Shown here one piece after another: positions 1-9,541 of a stretch of DNA of 9,906 nucleotides (within the stretch, counting starts at the first letter, position 1; each line of letters opens with the position of its first letter). The position numbers were made by a program, and so were the translations under genes. Source of the stretch: Gemmatimonadaceae bacterium (GTDB lineage Bacteria; Gemmatimonadota; Gemmatimonadetes; Gemmatimonadales; Gemmatimonadaceae); contig JADGGM010000055.1 of assembly GCA_019689955.1 (NCBI GenBank), positions 1 through 9,906 on the forward strand. Direction: 5' to 3'. Below the pieces are notes generated by a model. It had not been told where the DNA came from. It saw only the letters and a list, made by a program, of their open reading frames with translations, and did no database searches.

Positions 1-34
1 CCTCCCCGCGGCGCGCCTCCGCCGGAGCCATCGC

Positions 35-808
35 GTGAACGGGATCATCGACGTCCACACGTACATCGGCGGGTTCCCCTTCCGCCACATCCCGCACCCC
101 GAGCCCGAGGTGCTCGTGCGCGTGCTGGAGCGCGAGGGGATCGCCGGCGCCTGGGTCGGGCACCTCCCGTCGGCGTACTATCGCGATCCGTACGCCGGGA
201 ACGATGCGCTCTTCGCCGCGCTCGAGCCGCACCGCGCCGTGCTGCACCCCGTCCCGGCCATCCGTCCGGGGTGGCCCAAGTGGGAGGAGGCGCTGGACCA
301 GGTCGCCGCCCGGGGCGCCGTGGCCGTGCGCGCCTACCCGCCGCAGTGGGGGATGGGGCCGCACGACCCCGCGCTGGCCGAGCTCGCGGAGGCGTGTGGC
401 GCGCGCGGCCTCCCGCTCGTCCTCACCACGCGTTTCGAGGACGCGCGGCAGCGACACTGGCTGGATACCGCCGGGGACCTCCCCGGTGCAACGATTCGTG
501 CCATCGTCCGCGCGAGCCCCCGCGTCCGCGTGCTCGTCACCGCGGCCGGGCGGGCGCTCGTCGAGGAAGTCCACTGGGGGCTCACCCCCGAGGAGCGCTC
601 GCGTGTCTGGTGGGACATCTCATGGATCTGGGGTCCGCCGGACGACGACCTCGCGCACCTGTTTCGTACCGTCGGCCCCCATCGCTTCGTCTATGGGAGC
701 GGCTGGCCCCTGCGGCTGACGCAGACCCCGCGGGCCAACCTCGAGCTGCTTCCGGATGAGCTGCGCGACGCGCAGTTGGCGGGCGCGGAAGTCGTGCAGA
801 GTGGGTGA
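35..808 (+). CDS. Amidohydrolase-2-like TIM-barrel protein, metal site degenerate
   Basis: The 257-residue product has the outline of the amidohydrolase-related (amidohydrolase 2) family: an N-terminal strand opening IIDVHTYIGG (residues 4-13) and a C-terminal VYGSGWP (219-225), where family members usually have a DxHxH strand and a GSDWP-type strand. Here the HxH is HTY (H8, Y10) and the GSD aspartate is G223. The central strand LPLVLTT (126-132) lacks the usual histidine. Several metal-ligand positions therefore look lost, and hydrolase or decarboxylase activity is doubtful. No signal peptide is visible, so it is probably cytoplasmic. The start is taken at GTG 35 because GGAG at 24-27 lies 7 nt upstream. 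The frame stays open to the window edge, so a start further upstream cannot be excluded. It lies 122 nt before actA on the same strand, but no functional link is evident. Substrate and role are unknown. Confidence 0.65.
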   Translation: MNGIIDVHTYIGGFPFRHIPHPEPEVLVRVLEREGIAGAWVGHLPSAYYRDPYAGNDALFAALEPHRAVLHPVPAIRPGWPKWEEALDQVAARGAVAVRAYPPQWGMGPHDPALAELAEACGARGLPLVLTTRFEDARQRHWLDTAGDLPGATIRAIVRASPRVRVLVTAAGRALVEEVHWGLTPEERSRVWWDISWIWGPPDDDLAHLFRTVGPHRFVYGSGWPLRLTQTPRANLELLPDELRDAQLAGAEVVQSG

Positions 809-945
809 TGTCTCCTAGTGGTCCCCTTGCGCCGGGCGAGGTGTCGAAACAAATTCCCGGCCGTTGCGCTCGATTTGTGAAAATCTTCACAAATGGAGCG
901 AATTTCGCCCTCACATCTCTCAGGGTCGCAATGACACAGAGGAGG
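806..945. repeat. Probable dispersed intergenic repeat carrying a palindrome
   Basis: This spacer between the amidohydrolase and actA is less GC-rich than its surroundings and encodes nothing convincing. Conceptual translations on both strands give strings such as RAQRPGICF (minus strand) and SQGRNDTE or SLRVAMTQ (plus strand). I recognise these as the spurious peptides typical of dispersed intergenic repeats in many high-GC genomes. That recognition comes from memory and was not searched. The element has a strong inverted repeat in its middle. Its right edge seems to run into the first codons of actA, so its boundaries are approximate. No second copy lies in this window, so repeat status is an inference. 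Confidence 0.4.
867..900. promoter_or_regulatory. 34-bp palindrome matching Rex (or CRP/FNR) operator pattern
   Basis: Two 15-nt arms (867-881 and 886-900) are reverse complements except for one G:G position (872/895), and are separated by 4 nt (AATC, 882-885). The core 875-892 reads TTGTGAA-N4-TTCACAA, the known operator pattern of Rex repressors, which sense NADH/NAD+ and control respiratory genes. The same bases contain TGTGA-N6-TCACA (876-891), the half-site arrangement of CRP/FNR-family regulators. The centre is about 47 bp upstream of the actA start, a sensible place to control the ACIII operon. I see no convincing -35/-10 pair. The palindrome could instead be only the hairpin core of a dispersed repeat. 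Confidence 0.45.
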
Positions 946-1572
946 AAGTGGGCGATCATCCCGGGGCTCGTGGCCCTGGCGGCGGTCGCCGCGCTCTTGT
1001 CGGCCTACACCGGCGCGATGCAGCAGCAACAGCAGCAGCAAGCGCCCGACACGGTGATCACGGAACGAGGCGCCTGGGGATACTCGGCGGCCTCCTCACC
1101 ACAAGGACGAGCCCCCGTCCAGCCGATCGCCTTCCCGCATCCCACGCACGTGCAGACGCTTGGGATGAACTGCCTCTACTGTCACTTCGCCGCCAACAAG
1201 TCCACCGATCCGGGGCTCCCCGCGATGAGCACCTGCATGGGGTGCCACCTCGTCGTCGGCCCGAACCGCCCGGCGATGAATGGACGGCCGGCGCGCGTGA
1301 GCGAGGGGATCACGACGCTCACGAACTACTGGAAGAAGAAACAGCCCGTGCCGTGGGTCCGCGTCCACTACCTCCCGGACTACGTGAACTTCCCGCACAT
1401 GCGGCACGTCAACGCTGGCGTCACCTGCCAGACCTGCCACGGGCCGGTGCAGAAGATGACCCGCGTCTACCAGTACGCCTCGCTCAACATGGGGTGGTGC
1501 GTCAACTGCCACGTGGGGAACGTGAACCCGGCGTGGAAGGCCCGCTACGATTGCAGCGTCTGTCACTACTAG
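931..1572 (+). CDS. actA: ActA, pentahaem cytochrome c subunit of Alternative Complex III
   Basis: This is the membrane-anchored multihaem cytochrome c of ACIII, which receives electrons from the ActB Fe-S chain on the periplasmic side. The 213-residue product has five CxxCH haem c motifs (CLYCH 81-85, CMGCH 102-106, CQTCH 166-170, CVNCH 190-194, CSVCH 208-212), matching the pentahaem ActA of characterised complexes. A basic N-terminus (RRK, 4-6) precedes one hydrophobic segment (about 8-26), which is a signal or anchor helix. A run of seven glutamines (31-37) then links it to the soluble part. The start at ATG 931 is chosen because it puts the basic residues right before the helix. The ribosome site is weak (AGGG 922-925). 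The frame is open back to 805, but that extension is repeat-like and non-hydrophobic. It is the first gene of the act operon, and actB follows after 13 nt. Confidence 0.93.
   Translation: MTQRRKWAIIPGLVALAAVAALLSAYTGAMQQQQQQQAPDTVITERGAWGYSAASSPQGRAPVQPIAFPHPTHVQTLGMNCLYCHFAANKSTDPGLPAMSTCMGCHLVVGPNRPAMNGRPARVSEGITTLTNYWKKKQPVPWVRVHYLPDYVNFPHMRHVNAGVTCQTCHGPVQKMTRVYQYASLNMGWCVNCHVGNVNPAWKARYDCSVCHY
1021..1041 (+). repeat. CAG/CAA microsatellite encoding seven glutamines in ActA
   Basis: Seven consecutive CAG or CAA codons lie in frame just after the membrane helix of ActA. The tract probably forms a flexible, non-conserved linker and may vary in length between strains. The mixed CAG/CAA codons should make it more stable than a pure triplet run. 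Confidence 0.8.
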
Positions 1573-1585
1573 GACGACATCTTGA

Positions 1586-4621
<3,036 letters not shown>

Positions 4622-4629
4622 AGGCGCGT

Positions 4630-6111
4630 ATGGCGACAGTCGCAGAGCCGTCCGCGGATCTCGGTCTGGGGCCCAACATCGCCTCGGCGAACCGGCAGCT
4701 CCCCGCGGTCGCGAGCTACGAGCAGGTCAACGACGACATCATCGGCACCCTCCGCCCCACCAAGGCGTGGTTCGCGGGGCTCTCGGTGGCGATCCTCTGC
4801 CTGCTCATCGGCGCCGCCGCGTGGATGTGGCAGATCTACATGGGCCTCGGCGTGGCGGGGTACACCCCCCCCGTCATGTGGGGCGTGTACATCGTCACCT
4901 TCGTGTTCTGGGTCGGTATCGGGCACGCGGGGACGCTCATCTCGGCGATCCTGTATCTCTTCCGGGCCGGCTTCCGCACCACGATCTACCGGTGCGCGGA
5001 GGCCATGACCGTCTTCGCCGTCATGACGGCCGGGCTCTTCCCGATCCTGCACCTCGGGCGCCCGTGGAAGTTCTTCTACCTCATCCCGTACCCCAACTGG
5101 CGCCTCATCTGGCCCCAGTTCAAGAGCCCGCTCGTGTGGGACGTGTTCGCCATTCTCACGTACCTCACGGTGTCGACCACCTTCCTGTACATCGGCCTCA
5201 TCCCGGACCTCGCCGCGATGCGCGACCGGGAGACGCACCCGGTGCGGAAGCGGCTCTACAGCGTCCTTTCCCTCGGCTGGCGCAACTCCGACCGTGAGTG
5301 GCGCCACTTCGCCCGCGCCTATCTCTTCCTCGCGGCGTTCTCGACCCCCCTCGTGCTCTCCGTGCACTCGGTGGTGTCGTTCGACTTCGCGATGTCGCTG
5401 GTGCCGGGGTGGCACGCCACGCTCTTCGCCCCGTACTTCGTGGCTGGCGCGATCTTCTCCGGGATCGGGATGGTGTTCACGATCATCATCCCGCTCCGCC
5501 GGTGGTTCGGGCTCAAGCATTACGTGACGATCAACCACCTCGACGCCGCGGCGAAGCTCTGCCTCTTCACCTCGCTCGTCGTCGGCACCGCGTACCTCAC
5601 CGAGTTCTTCATCGGGTGGTACGGCGGGAGCGAGGTCGAGCACTCGTTCTGGTACACCCGCGTGTTCGGGCAGTGGTGGTGGGCCGCGTGGATCATGCTG
5701 ATCTGCAACTGCGTCCTCCCGCTCACGCTCTTCTCGCAGAAGCTGCGCCGTCACACGACCTGGCTCTTCATCCTGTCGATCTTCATCAACCTCGGGATGT
5801 GGTTCGAGCGGTTCGTGATCTTCGAGCCCTCGCTCTCGCACGAGTTCGAGCCGTGGCAGTGGACCGCGTATGCGCCGACCTACATCGACTGGGCGATCCT
5901 GCTCGGCAGCTTCGGCTGGTTCTCGATGTGGTTCCTCCTGTTCATCAAGAACCTCCCGGTCGTCGCCATCGCCGAGGTGAAGGAGATCGTCCCGCCGCGT
6001 CTGACGACGACGCACCCGCCGTTCGGCGTGCCCGAGCCCAGCCCGGACCGCGTGGACGTGGAGGGGATGCATCCCGAGTACCTTCCGGAAACGCCGGGGG
6101 AGCGCGACTGA
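4630..6111 (+). CDS. actC: ActC, NrfD/PsrC-family quinol-oxidising membrane subunit of Alternative Complex III
   Basis: The 493-residue integral membrane protein is of the NrfD (polysulfide reductase PsrC) family. Ten hydrophobic segments can be picked out (about 46-68, 83-110, 121-144, 167-193, 228-250, 265-287, 307-330, 348-368, 377-398, 418-440). In ACIII this subunit binds menaquinol near the periplasmic side and passes electrons to the nearest ActB cluster. Polar residues inside or at the ends of helices that could serve the quinol site and proton route are H141 (in ILHLGRP), D171, H246, D252 and R394. Their roles are inferred from family knowledge. ATG 4630 is chosen because GAGG (4621-4624) sits 5 nt upstream and just past the actB stop. 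The frame is open further upstream inside actB, but that part is not membrane-like. The actC stop overlaps the actD start by 1 nt. Confidence 0.95.
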   Translation: MATVAEPSADLGLGPNIASANRQLPAVASYEQVNDDIIGTLRPTKAWFAGLSVAILCLLIGAAAWMWQIYMGLGVAGYTPPVMWGVYIVTFVFWVGIGHAGTLISAILYLFRAGFRTTIYRCAEAMTVFAVMTAGLFPILHLGRPWKFFYLIPYPNWRLIWPQFKSPLVWDVFAILTYLTVSTTFLYIGLIPDLAAMRDRETHPVRKRLYSVLSLGWRNSDREWRHFARAYLFLAAFSTPLVLSVHSVVSFDFAMSLVPGWHATLFAPYFVAGAIFSGIGMVFTIIIPLRRWFGLKHYVTINHLDAAAKLCLFTSLVVGTAYLTEFFIGWYGGSEVEHSFWYTRVFGQWWWAAWIMLICNCVLPLTLFSQKLRRHTTWLFILSIFINLGMWFERFVIFEPSLSHEFEPWQWTAYAPTYIDWAILLGSFGWFSMWFLLFIKNLPVVAIAEVKEIVPPRLTTTHPPFGVPEPSPDRVDVEGMHPEYLPETPGERD

Positions 6112-6608
6112 TGCAAGGCATTGTCGGGGTATTTCGCACGCTCGACTCGACGGTCGAAGCGATCCACGCGCTGCGGAAGCTGCGCGCGGGCGACATGACG
6201 GTGTACTCGCCGGCGCCGCGCCACGAGCTGGAGCACGCGCTCGACCACGGCCCGAGCGTCGTGCGCCGCTTCACGCTCATCGGCGGGCTCCTCGGCGCGA
6301 GCTTCGGCTACTGGATCCCGATCTGGATCTCCGACTACTGGCCCCTCGTCGTCGGCGGGAAGGCGGTGCCGTCGTGGATCCCGTACACGATCATCAGCTT
6401 CGAGCTGATGGTGCTGATCGGCTCCCTCGCGACCGTGGCCGGCCTCTTTGCCAACGCACGCTTTCCGAGGATCACGATGACGGTTGGGTACGACCCGCGC
6501 TTCAGCGACGGCGACTTCGGGGTGTGGGTGGAGTGCCCGCCCGAGCGCCAGCGCGATGTGGCGGACACCATGCGGAAGCTGGGCGCGGAGGTGCGCAGTG
6601 AGAGCTGA
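6111..6608 (+). CDS. actD: ActD, small two-helix subunit of Alternative Complex III (DUF3341)
   Basis: The 165-residue protein matches the ActD family (DUF3341), whose members have a small cytoplasmic-type N-terminal domain, two membrane helices and a C-terminal soluble domain. Here the helices are about 54-74 and 93-114. The N-terminal part opens GIVGVFRTLDSTVEAI (3-18). The C-terminal part holds the family-typical DPRFSDGDFGVWVE (128-141). ActD has no cofactor motifs and is thought to be structural, helping assemble the membrane module of ACIII. It starts at ATG 6111, overlapping the actC stop by one base, with GGAG at 6099-6102. This points to translational coupling. The frame is open upstream inside actC, but that reading is a shadow. 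The 3' end overlaps actE by 11 nt. Confidence 0.92.
   Translation: MQGIVGVFRTLDSTVEAIHALRKLRAGDMTVYSPAPRHELEHALDHGPSVVRRFTLIGGLLGASFGYWIPIWISDYWPLVVGGKAVPSWIPYTIISFELMVLIGSLATVAGLFANARFPRITMTVGYDPRFSDGDFGVWVECPPERQRDVADTMRKLGAEVRSES
6587..6591 (+). promoter_or_regulatory. Ribosome binding site deciding the actE GTG start
   Basis: GGAGG lies inside the last codons of actD, 6 nt before GTG 6598. It is the only good Shine-Dalgarno match near the actE 5' end and fixes GTG 6598 over the later in-frame GTG codons at 6616 and 6628. Confidence 0.7.
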
Positions 6609-7419
6609 CCACCGCGTGCGCCCGTCCGTGCGTCACGCGATCCGCTCGGGCGCCGTCCTCCTCCCGCTCCTCCTCGGCGCGTGCTCGTGGTTCACCGACT
6701 TCAAGCGCCAGCCGAAGATCAAGCCGTGGCAGGAGCAGATGGCGGGGAACGACACGACGCCGTTCCGCGGGAACCCGGAGTTCTCCGTGCCGATCACCGG
6801 GGACCCGGTGCCGGCGTACGTCGTCTCCCACTACGGGAGCGTGACGTGGGCGCCGAACGCGCCGCCGACGATCGCGACGATCGACTCGATGTCGGGGCTC
6901 AAGAACCCGACGCCGCCGACCGCGGCGTCGCTCGACAACGGGCGCAAGTACTACCAGATCAACTGCGCCGTGTGCCACGGCGCGAACGGGGGCGGGGGCG
7001 GGCCGGCCGTGCGCTACGGCGTCCCGGCGCCGAGCCTCCTCACGCCGGTCACGCAGAACCGGACCGACGGCTACATCTACGGCATGATCCGCAACGGTCG
7101 CGGCATGATGCCCACGTACGACCGCATCGAGGACATGGACCGCTGGGACGTGGTGAACTACGTCCGCGCGCTGCAGGGGAAGATCCCCGGCGTGGTGGCC
7201 GACACCTCCCCGGCCGGGTACCCCGGCGAGAACGGGAAGACCGTCCCCGGCGCCACGCGCACCGCGCCGACGCGTCCGGCGCCCTACCGCCCGGAGGACA
7301 TGGCCGCGCGCATGGCCATGACTGAAGGCGGCGCGTCCGCCGCACCGGCCTCCTCGACCGACACGACGCACCACGCGGCGCCGAGCGCCGCTGCCGCACC
7401 GAACGGAGCTCGCCCGTGA
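6598..7419 (+). CDS. actE: ActE, monohaem cytochrome c lipoprotein of Alternative Complex III
   Basis: The 273-residue product is a lipid-anchored class I cytochrome c, expected to carry electrons out of ACIII. A basic N-terminus and hydrophobic stretch end in a lipobox LGAC with C29 as the lipidation site. The single haem motif is CAVCH (123-127). The probable axial methionine is in GRGMMPTY (M170 or M171), followed by DRWDVVNYVRALQ, the usual C-terminal helix of small cytochromes c. A glycine run, GGGGG, follows the haem motif. After the fold, the last 50 or so residues are low-complexity, rich in Ala, Pro and Thr, and probably disordered. The GTG start overlaps actD by 11 nt, and the stop overlaps actF by 4 nt. 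Family members vary in their tails; the core is secure. Confidence 0.93.
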   Translation: MRADHRVRPSVRHAIRSGAVLLPLLLGACSWFTDFKRQPKIKPWQEQMAGNDTTPFRGNPEFSVPITGDPVPAYVVSHYGSVTWAPNAPPTIATIDSMSGLKNPTPPTAASLDNGRKYYQINCAVCHGANGGGGGPAVRYGVPAPSLLTPVTQNRTDGYIYGMIRNGRGMMPTYDRIEDMDRWDVVNYVRALQGKIPGVVADTSPAGYPGENGKTVPGATRTAPTRPAPYRPEDMAARMAMTEGGASAAPASSTDTTHHAAPSAAAAPNGARP

Positions 7420-8738
7420 GCAGCCACCACATCGACACTCCCGTCCGCGAGGACGTGGTCGCGGCCACCGCGCGGCCCATGCCGCGCGCCGTCACGGTCG
7501 TGAGCGCGGCCCTCGCCCTCATCGGCGCCGCCGTCTTCATCATCGGCGCCTTCATGGGCCAGGACCGCGTCTGGCGCGCGCTGCACTTCAACTGGCTCTT
7601 CTTCGCCACCATGTCGCAGGCCGGCGTGGTGTTCGTGGCCGTGCAGCGCATCACCACCGCGCGCTGGTCGCGCCCCATCGTCCGCTTCCTCGAGGGGTAC
7701 GTCGCCTTCCTCCCGGTCGCGTTCCTCCTCCTCGTGCTGATCCTGCTCGGCTCGAGGCACATCTTCCCCTGGGTCGAGCACGGGGCGCCGATCCCGGAGA
7801 AGCGCGTCTACCTCGGCACCGGCTTCCTGGTGACGCGCGAGCTCATCGCCTTCGCGATCCTCACCGCGTTGAGCCTCTGGTACGTCTACACGTCGGTGCG
7901 CCTCGACGTGGGGATCGTCCCCGAGGCCGGAGCGTCCTGGGCGCGCGGGCTCCGCGAGCGCATGCGCCGCGGCTTCCGCGACGAACGCCGCGAGATCCAC
8001 TCCACGCACTCGCTGCAGGGGAAGCTCGCCGTCTGGCTCTGCGTGCTGTTCAACTTCGCGTACCTCATGTACGCGTGGGACCTCTCCATGTCGCTGGACA
8101 TGTACTTCCAGAGCACCATGTACGGATGGTGGTTCTACATGGGGGGGTGGCTGGCCGCGCTGATGTCGTGGTCCCTGCTCACGATGTGGTGGCGGCGGTA
8201 CCTCAAGGCCGAGGACTACATCACCGAGCACCACTTCCATGACCTCGGGAAGCTGTGCTTCGCCTTCACGGTGTTCTGGGGCTACCTCACCTTCGCCCAG
8301 TACCTCGTGATCTGGTACGGCAACATGCCGGAAGAGACGCACTGGTTCCACCTGCGCCTCATCCAGCCGTGGACCCCGGCCACGATCGCGGTCGTGATCC
8401 TCGTGTTCGTGATCCCGTTCTTCGGCCTCCTCTCGCGGGCGGCGAAGGTGTACCTCCCGACGTTCCTCGTCTTCGCGGCGGGGTGCGTGGTGGGGCTCTG
8501 GCTCCTGCGCTACGTGGAGGTCTACCCCTCGCTCTACTATCGCTCGACCACCGCGCCCTTCGGCGTGTGGGAGATCGGGGTGACGCTCGGCTACATCGGG
8601 CTCTGGGGGCTCTGCTACCGCGCCTTCATGGACGCCTTCCCGCGCATGCGCGTGATGCTCATGACGTCGCCGCACCGCGACGAGGTCCAGGTGCCCGTGA
8701 ACCCCGACACGATGGAGCCGCTCCCGGCGCACGAGTAG
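7416..8738 (+). CDS. actF: ActF, second NrfD-like membrane subunit of Alternative Complex III
   Basis: The 440-residue polytopic membrane protein is related to ActC, with about ten helices (near 26-47, 58-78, 90-112, 136-160, 202-226, 234-258, 279-300, 319-338, 346-366, 385-405). In ACIII, ActF packs beside ActC and has been proposed to contribute a proton path, but it does not carry the main quinol site. Charged and histidine residues lie at helix ends (H57, R141, D222, D228, H275). A soluble loop rich in Arg and Glu (about 165-200) separates the fourth and fifth helices. Translation starts at GTG 7416, with GGAG at 7405-7408. The GTGA overlap with the actE stop suggests coupling. It is the last gene of the operon. 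No actG or oxidase gene follows, and a hairpin lies 23 nt downstream. Confidence 0.93.
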   Translation: MSSHHIDTPVREDVVAATARPMPRAVTVVSAALALIGAAVFIIGAFMGQDRVWRALHFNWLFFATMSQAGVVFVAVQRITTARWSRPIVRFLEGYVAFLPVAFLLLVLILLGSRHIFPWVEHGAPIPEKRVYLGTGFLVTRELIAFAILTALSLWYVYTSVRLDVGIVPEAGASWARGLRERMRRGFRDERREIHSTHSLQGKLAVWLCVLFNFAYLMYAWDLSMSLDMYFQSTMYGWWFYMGGWLAALMSWSLLTMWWRRYLKAEDYITEHHFHDLGKLCFAFTVFWGYLTFAQYLVIWYGNMPEETHWFHLRLIQPWTPATIAVVILVFVIPFFGLLSRAAKVYLPTFLVFAAGCVVGLWLLRYVEVYPSLYYRSTTAPFGVWEIGVTLGYIGLWGLCYRAFMDAFPRMRVMLMTSPHRDEVQVPVNPDTMEPLPAHE

Positions 8739-8761
8739 GGGACGTACCGCACGACGTGACG

Positions 8762-8798
8762 CGCGGGAGGAGGCCGGATGGTCTGGCTTCCTCCCGCG
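8762..8798. terminator. Long hairpin between convergent actF and thioredoxin genes
   Basis: A 14-bp stem (8762-8775 pairing with 8785-8798, one G:U pair, no other mismatch) encloses a 9-nt loop. It lies 23 nt after the actF stop and 17 nt from the stop of the opposing thioredoxin gene, so it can end transcription from both sides. No long U-tract follows on either strand. It may therefore act as a weak intrinsic terminator, a mRNA-end stabiliser or an aid to Rho. Confidence 0.65.
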
Positions 8799-8815
8799 TT
8801 CGTCATCCGGCGCGG

Positions 8816-9289
8816 TCAGAGCGCCTTCTGGAGGAGCTCCTCGAGCGCCCGGGCCGGGACGGCCCCCGTCTGGCGGGCGACCTCCTTGCCGTCGCGGAAG
8901 ACGATGGTGGTGGGGATCCCGCGGATGTCGAACGCGGCCGCGGTGCTCTGGGCGAGGTCGGTGTTGACCTTCGCCACGAGGGCGCGCCCCTGGTAGCGGC
9001 CGGCGAGCTCGTCGACCGCGGGCGCCATCATTTTGCAGGGGGCGCACCAGTCGGCGTAGAAATCGACCAGCACCGGGATCTCGGAATCGGCGATGGTCCG
9101 GGCGAACTCCTCATCACCCAGCGGGACGGGGCGGTCGAGGAGGAGGGGGCGGCCGCACTTGCCGCACTTCGGGCGGTCCGACGCGCGGGCGGCGATGACG
9201 CGGTTCCAGGTCTGGCAGAACTGGCACCGCACCGTCACGTGTTGCGCCGCGCGGGCCGCCTCGGGAGTGGCGCTCTGGGAGGTAGTCAT
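8816..9289 (-). CDS. trxC: Thioredoxin 2-type protein with N-terminal zinc ribbon
   Basis: The 157-residue cytoplasmic disulfide reductase is of the TrxC (thioredoxin 2) type. An N-terminal zinc ribbon has two CxxC pairs (C22/C25 in CQFC and C42/C45 in CGKC). The thioredoxin fold follows, with active site WCAPC (81-85) where most members have WCGPC. The cis-proline is P126 in GIPTT. It would be kept reduced by thioredoxin reductase and in turn reduce protein disulfides; TrxC proteins are often linked to oxidative stress. ATG at 9287-9289 (minus strand) is chosen because it leaves a short lead before the zinc ribbon. The frame is open upstream to 9385, but that part has no family-like sequence. 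The ribosome site is poor. It is convergent with actF and divergent from the tRNA. No export signal is visible, so direct help with haem c maturation is unlikely. Confidence 0.9.
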   Translation of the reverse strand: MTTSQSATPEAARAAQHVTVRCQFCQTWNRVIAARASDRPKCGKCGRPLLLDRPVPLGDEEFARTIADSEIPVLVDFYADWCAPCKMMAPAVDELAGRYQGRALVAKVNTDLAQSTAAAFDIRGIPTTIVFRDGKEVARQTGAVPARALEELLQKAL

Positions 9290-9386
9290 TCGACGCTCGT
9301 GAAAGGCGACGCCGAAACATAACGCGAAAGTCGTGCACCGGCGCCCGCTTCCATCGATCTTCCGCCCGTCGTATCTTATGCCCATT

Positions 9387-9459
9387 GGGGCGTTAGCTCA
9401 GTTGGGAGAGCATTCGGTTTGCAACCGAAAGGTCGCGAGTTCGAGCCTCGCACGCTCCA
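9387..9459 (+). tRNA. tRNA-Ala, anticodon TGC
   Basis: A full cloverleaf can be folded by hand. The acceptor stem is 9387-9393 with 9452-9458, the D stem 9396-9399 with 9408-9411, the anticodon stem 9413-9417 with 9425-9429, and the T stem 9435-9439 with 9447-9451 around TTCGAGC. The anticodon is TGC (9420-9422), reading GCA/GCN alanine codons. The third acceptor pair is G:U, the defining identity element of alanine tRNA. The discriminator is A9459 and CCA is not encoded. The gene stands alone rather than in an rRNA spacer. Confidence 0.97.
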
Positions 9460-9482
9460 CTCTCGCCGATGATGCGGCGGAT

Positions 9483-9514
9483 GGCCTGGTGGACCCCTCC
9501 CATCAGGCCTTTTT
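9483..9514 (+). terminator. Rho-independent terminator of tRNA-Ala
   Basis: A 10-bp stem (9483-9492 with 9500-9509, one G:U pair) and a 7-nt loop are followed by TTTTT at 9510-9514. It lies 24 nt after the tRNA and has the standard intrinsic terminator form. It should insulate the next gene, which would then need its own promoter or depend on readthrough. Confidence 0.85.
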
Positions 9515-9529
9515 CACGGACTCCAGCCG

Positions 9530-9535
9530 AGGAGG
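9530..9535 (+). promoter_or_regulatory. Ribosome binding site pointing to a CTG start
   Basis: AGGAGG is a perfect Shine-Dalgarno core. Six nucleotides later lies CTG 9542, in frame with the downstream membrane protein. The nearest in-frame GTG (9578) and ATG (9614) are 42 and 78 nt away, too far to use this site. Confidence 0.6.
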
Positions 9536-9541
9536 TGCGAT

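Noticed and set aside
864..903. Sigma-70-type promoter hexamers around the palindrome (TTGCGC or TTGTGA as -35)
   Set aside because: No acceptable -10 sequence at 16-18 nt spacing. The actA promoter could not be placed by eye.
805..930. N-terminal extension of actA starting at ATG 805, overlapping the amidohydrolase stop
   Set aside because: The extra 42 residues are not hydrophobic, would bury the signal helix inside the protein, cover the palindrome, and look repeat-derived.
7284..9047. A 587-codon minus-strand frame opposite actF and reaching into the thioredoxin gene
   Set aside because: A shadow frame with charged low-complexity sequence. The real minus-strand gene in part of this range is the thioredoxin, in a different frame.
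9349..9377. Possible promoter for tRNA-Ala: TTCCAT, 17-nt spacer, TATCTT
   Set aside because: The -10 matches only 4 of 6 and the -35 only 2 of 6, and it would leave a leader of just 2-3 nt. Not strong enough to annotate.
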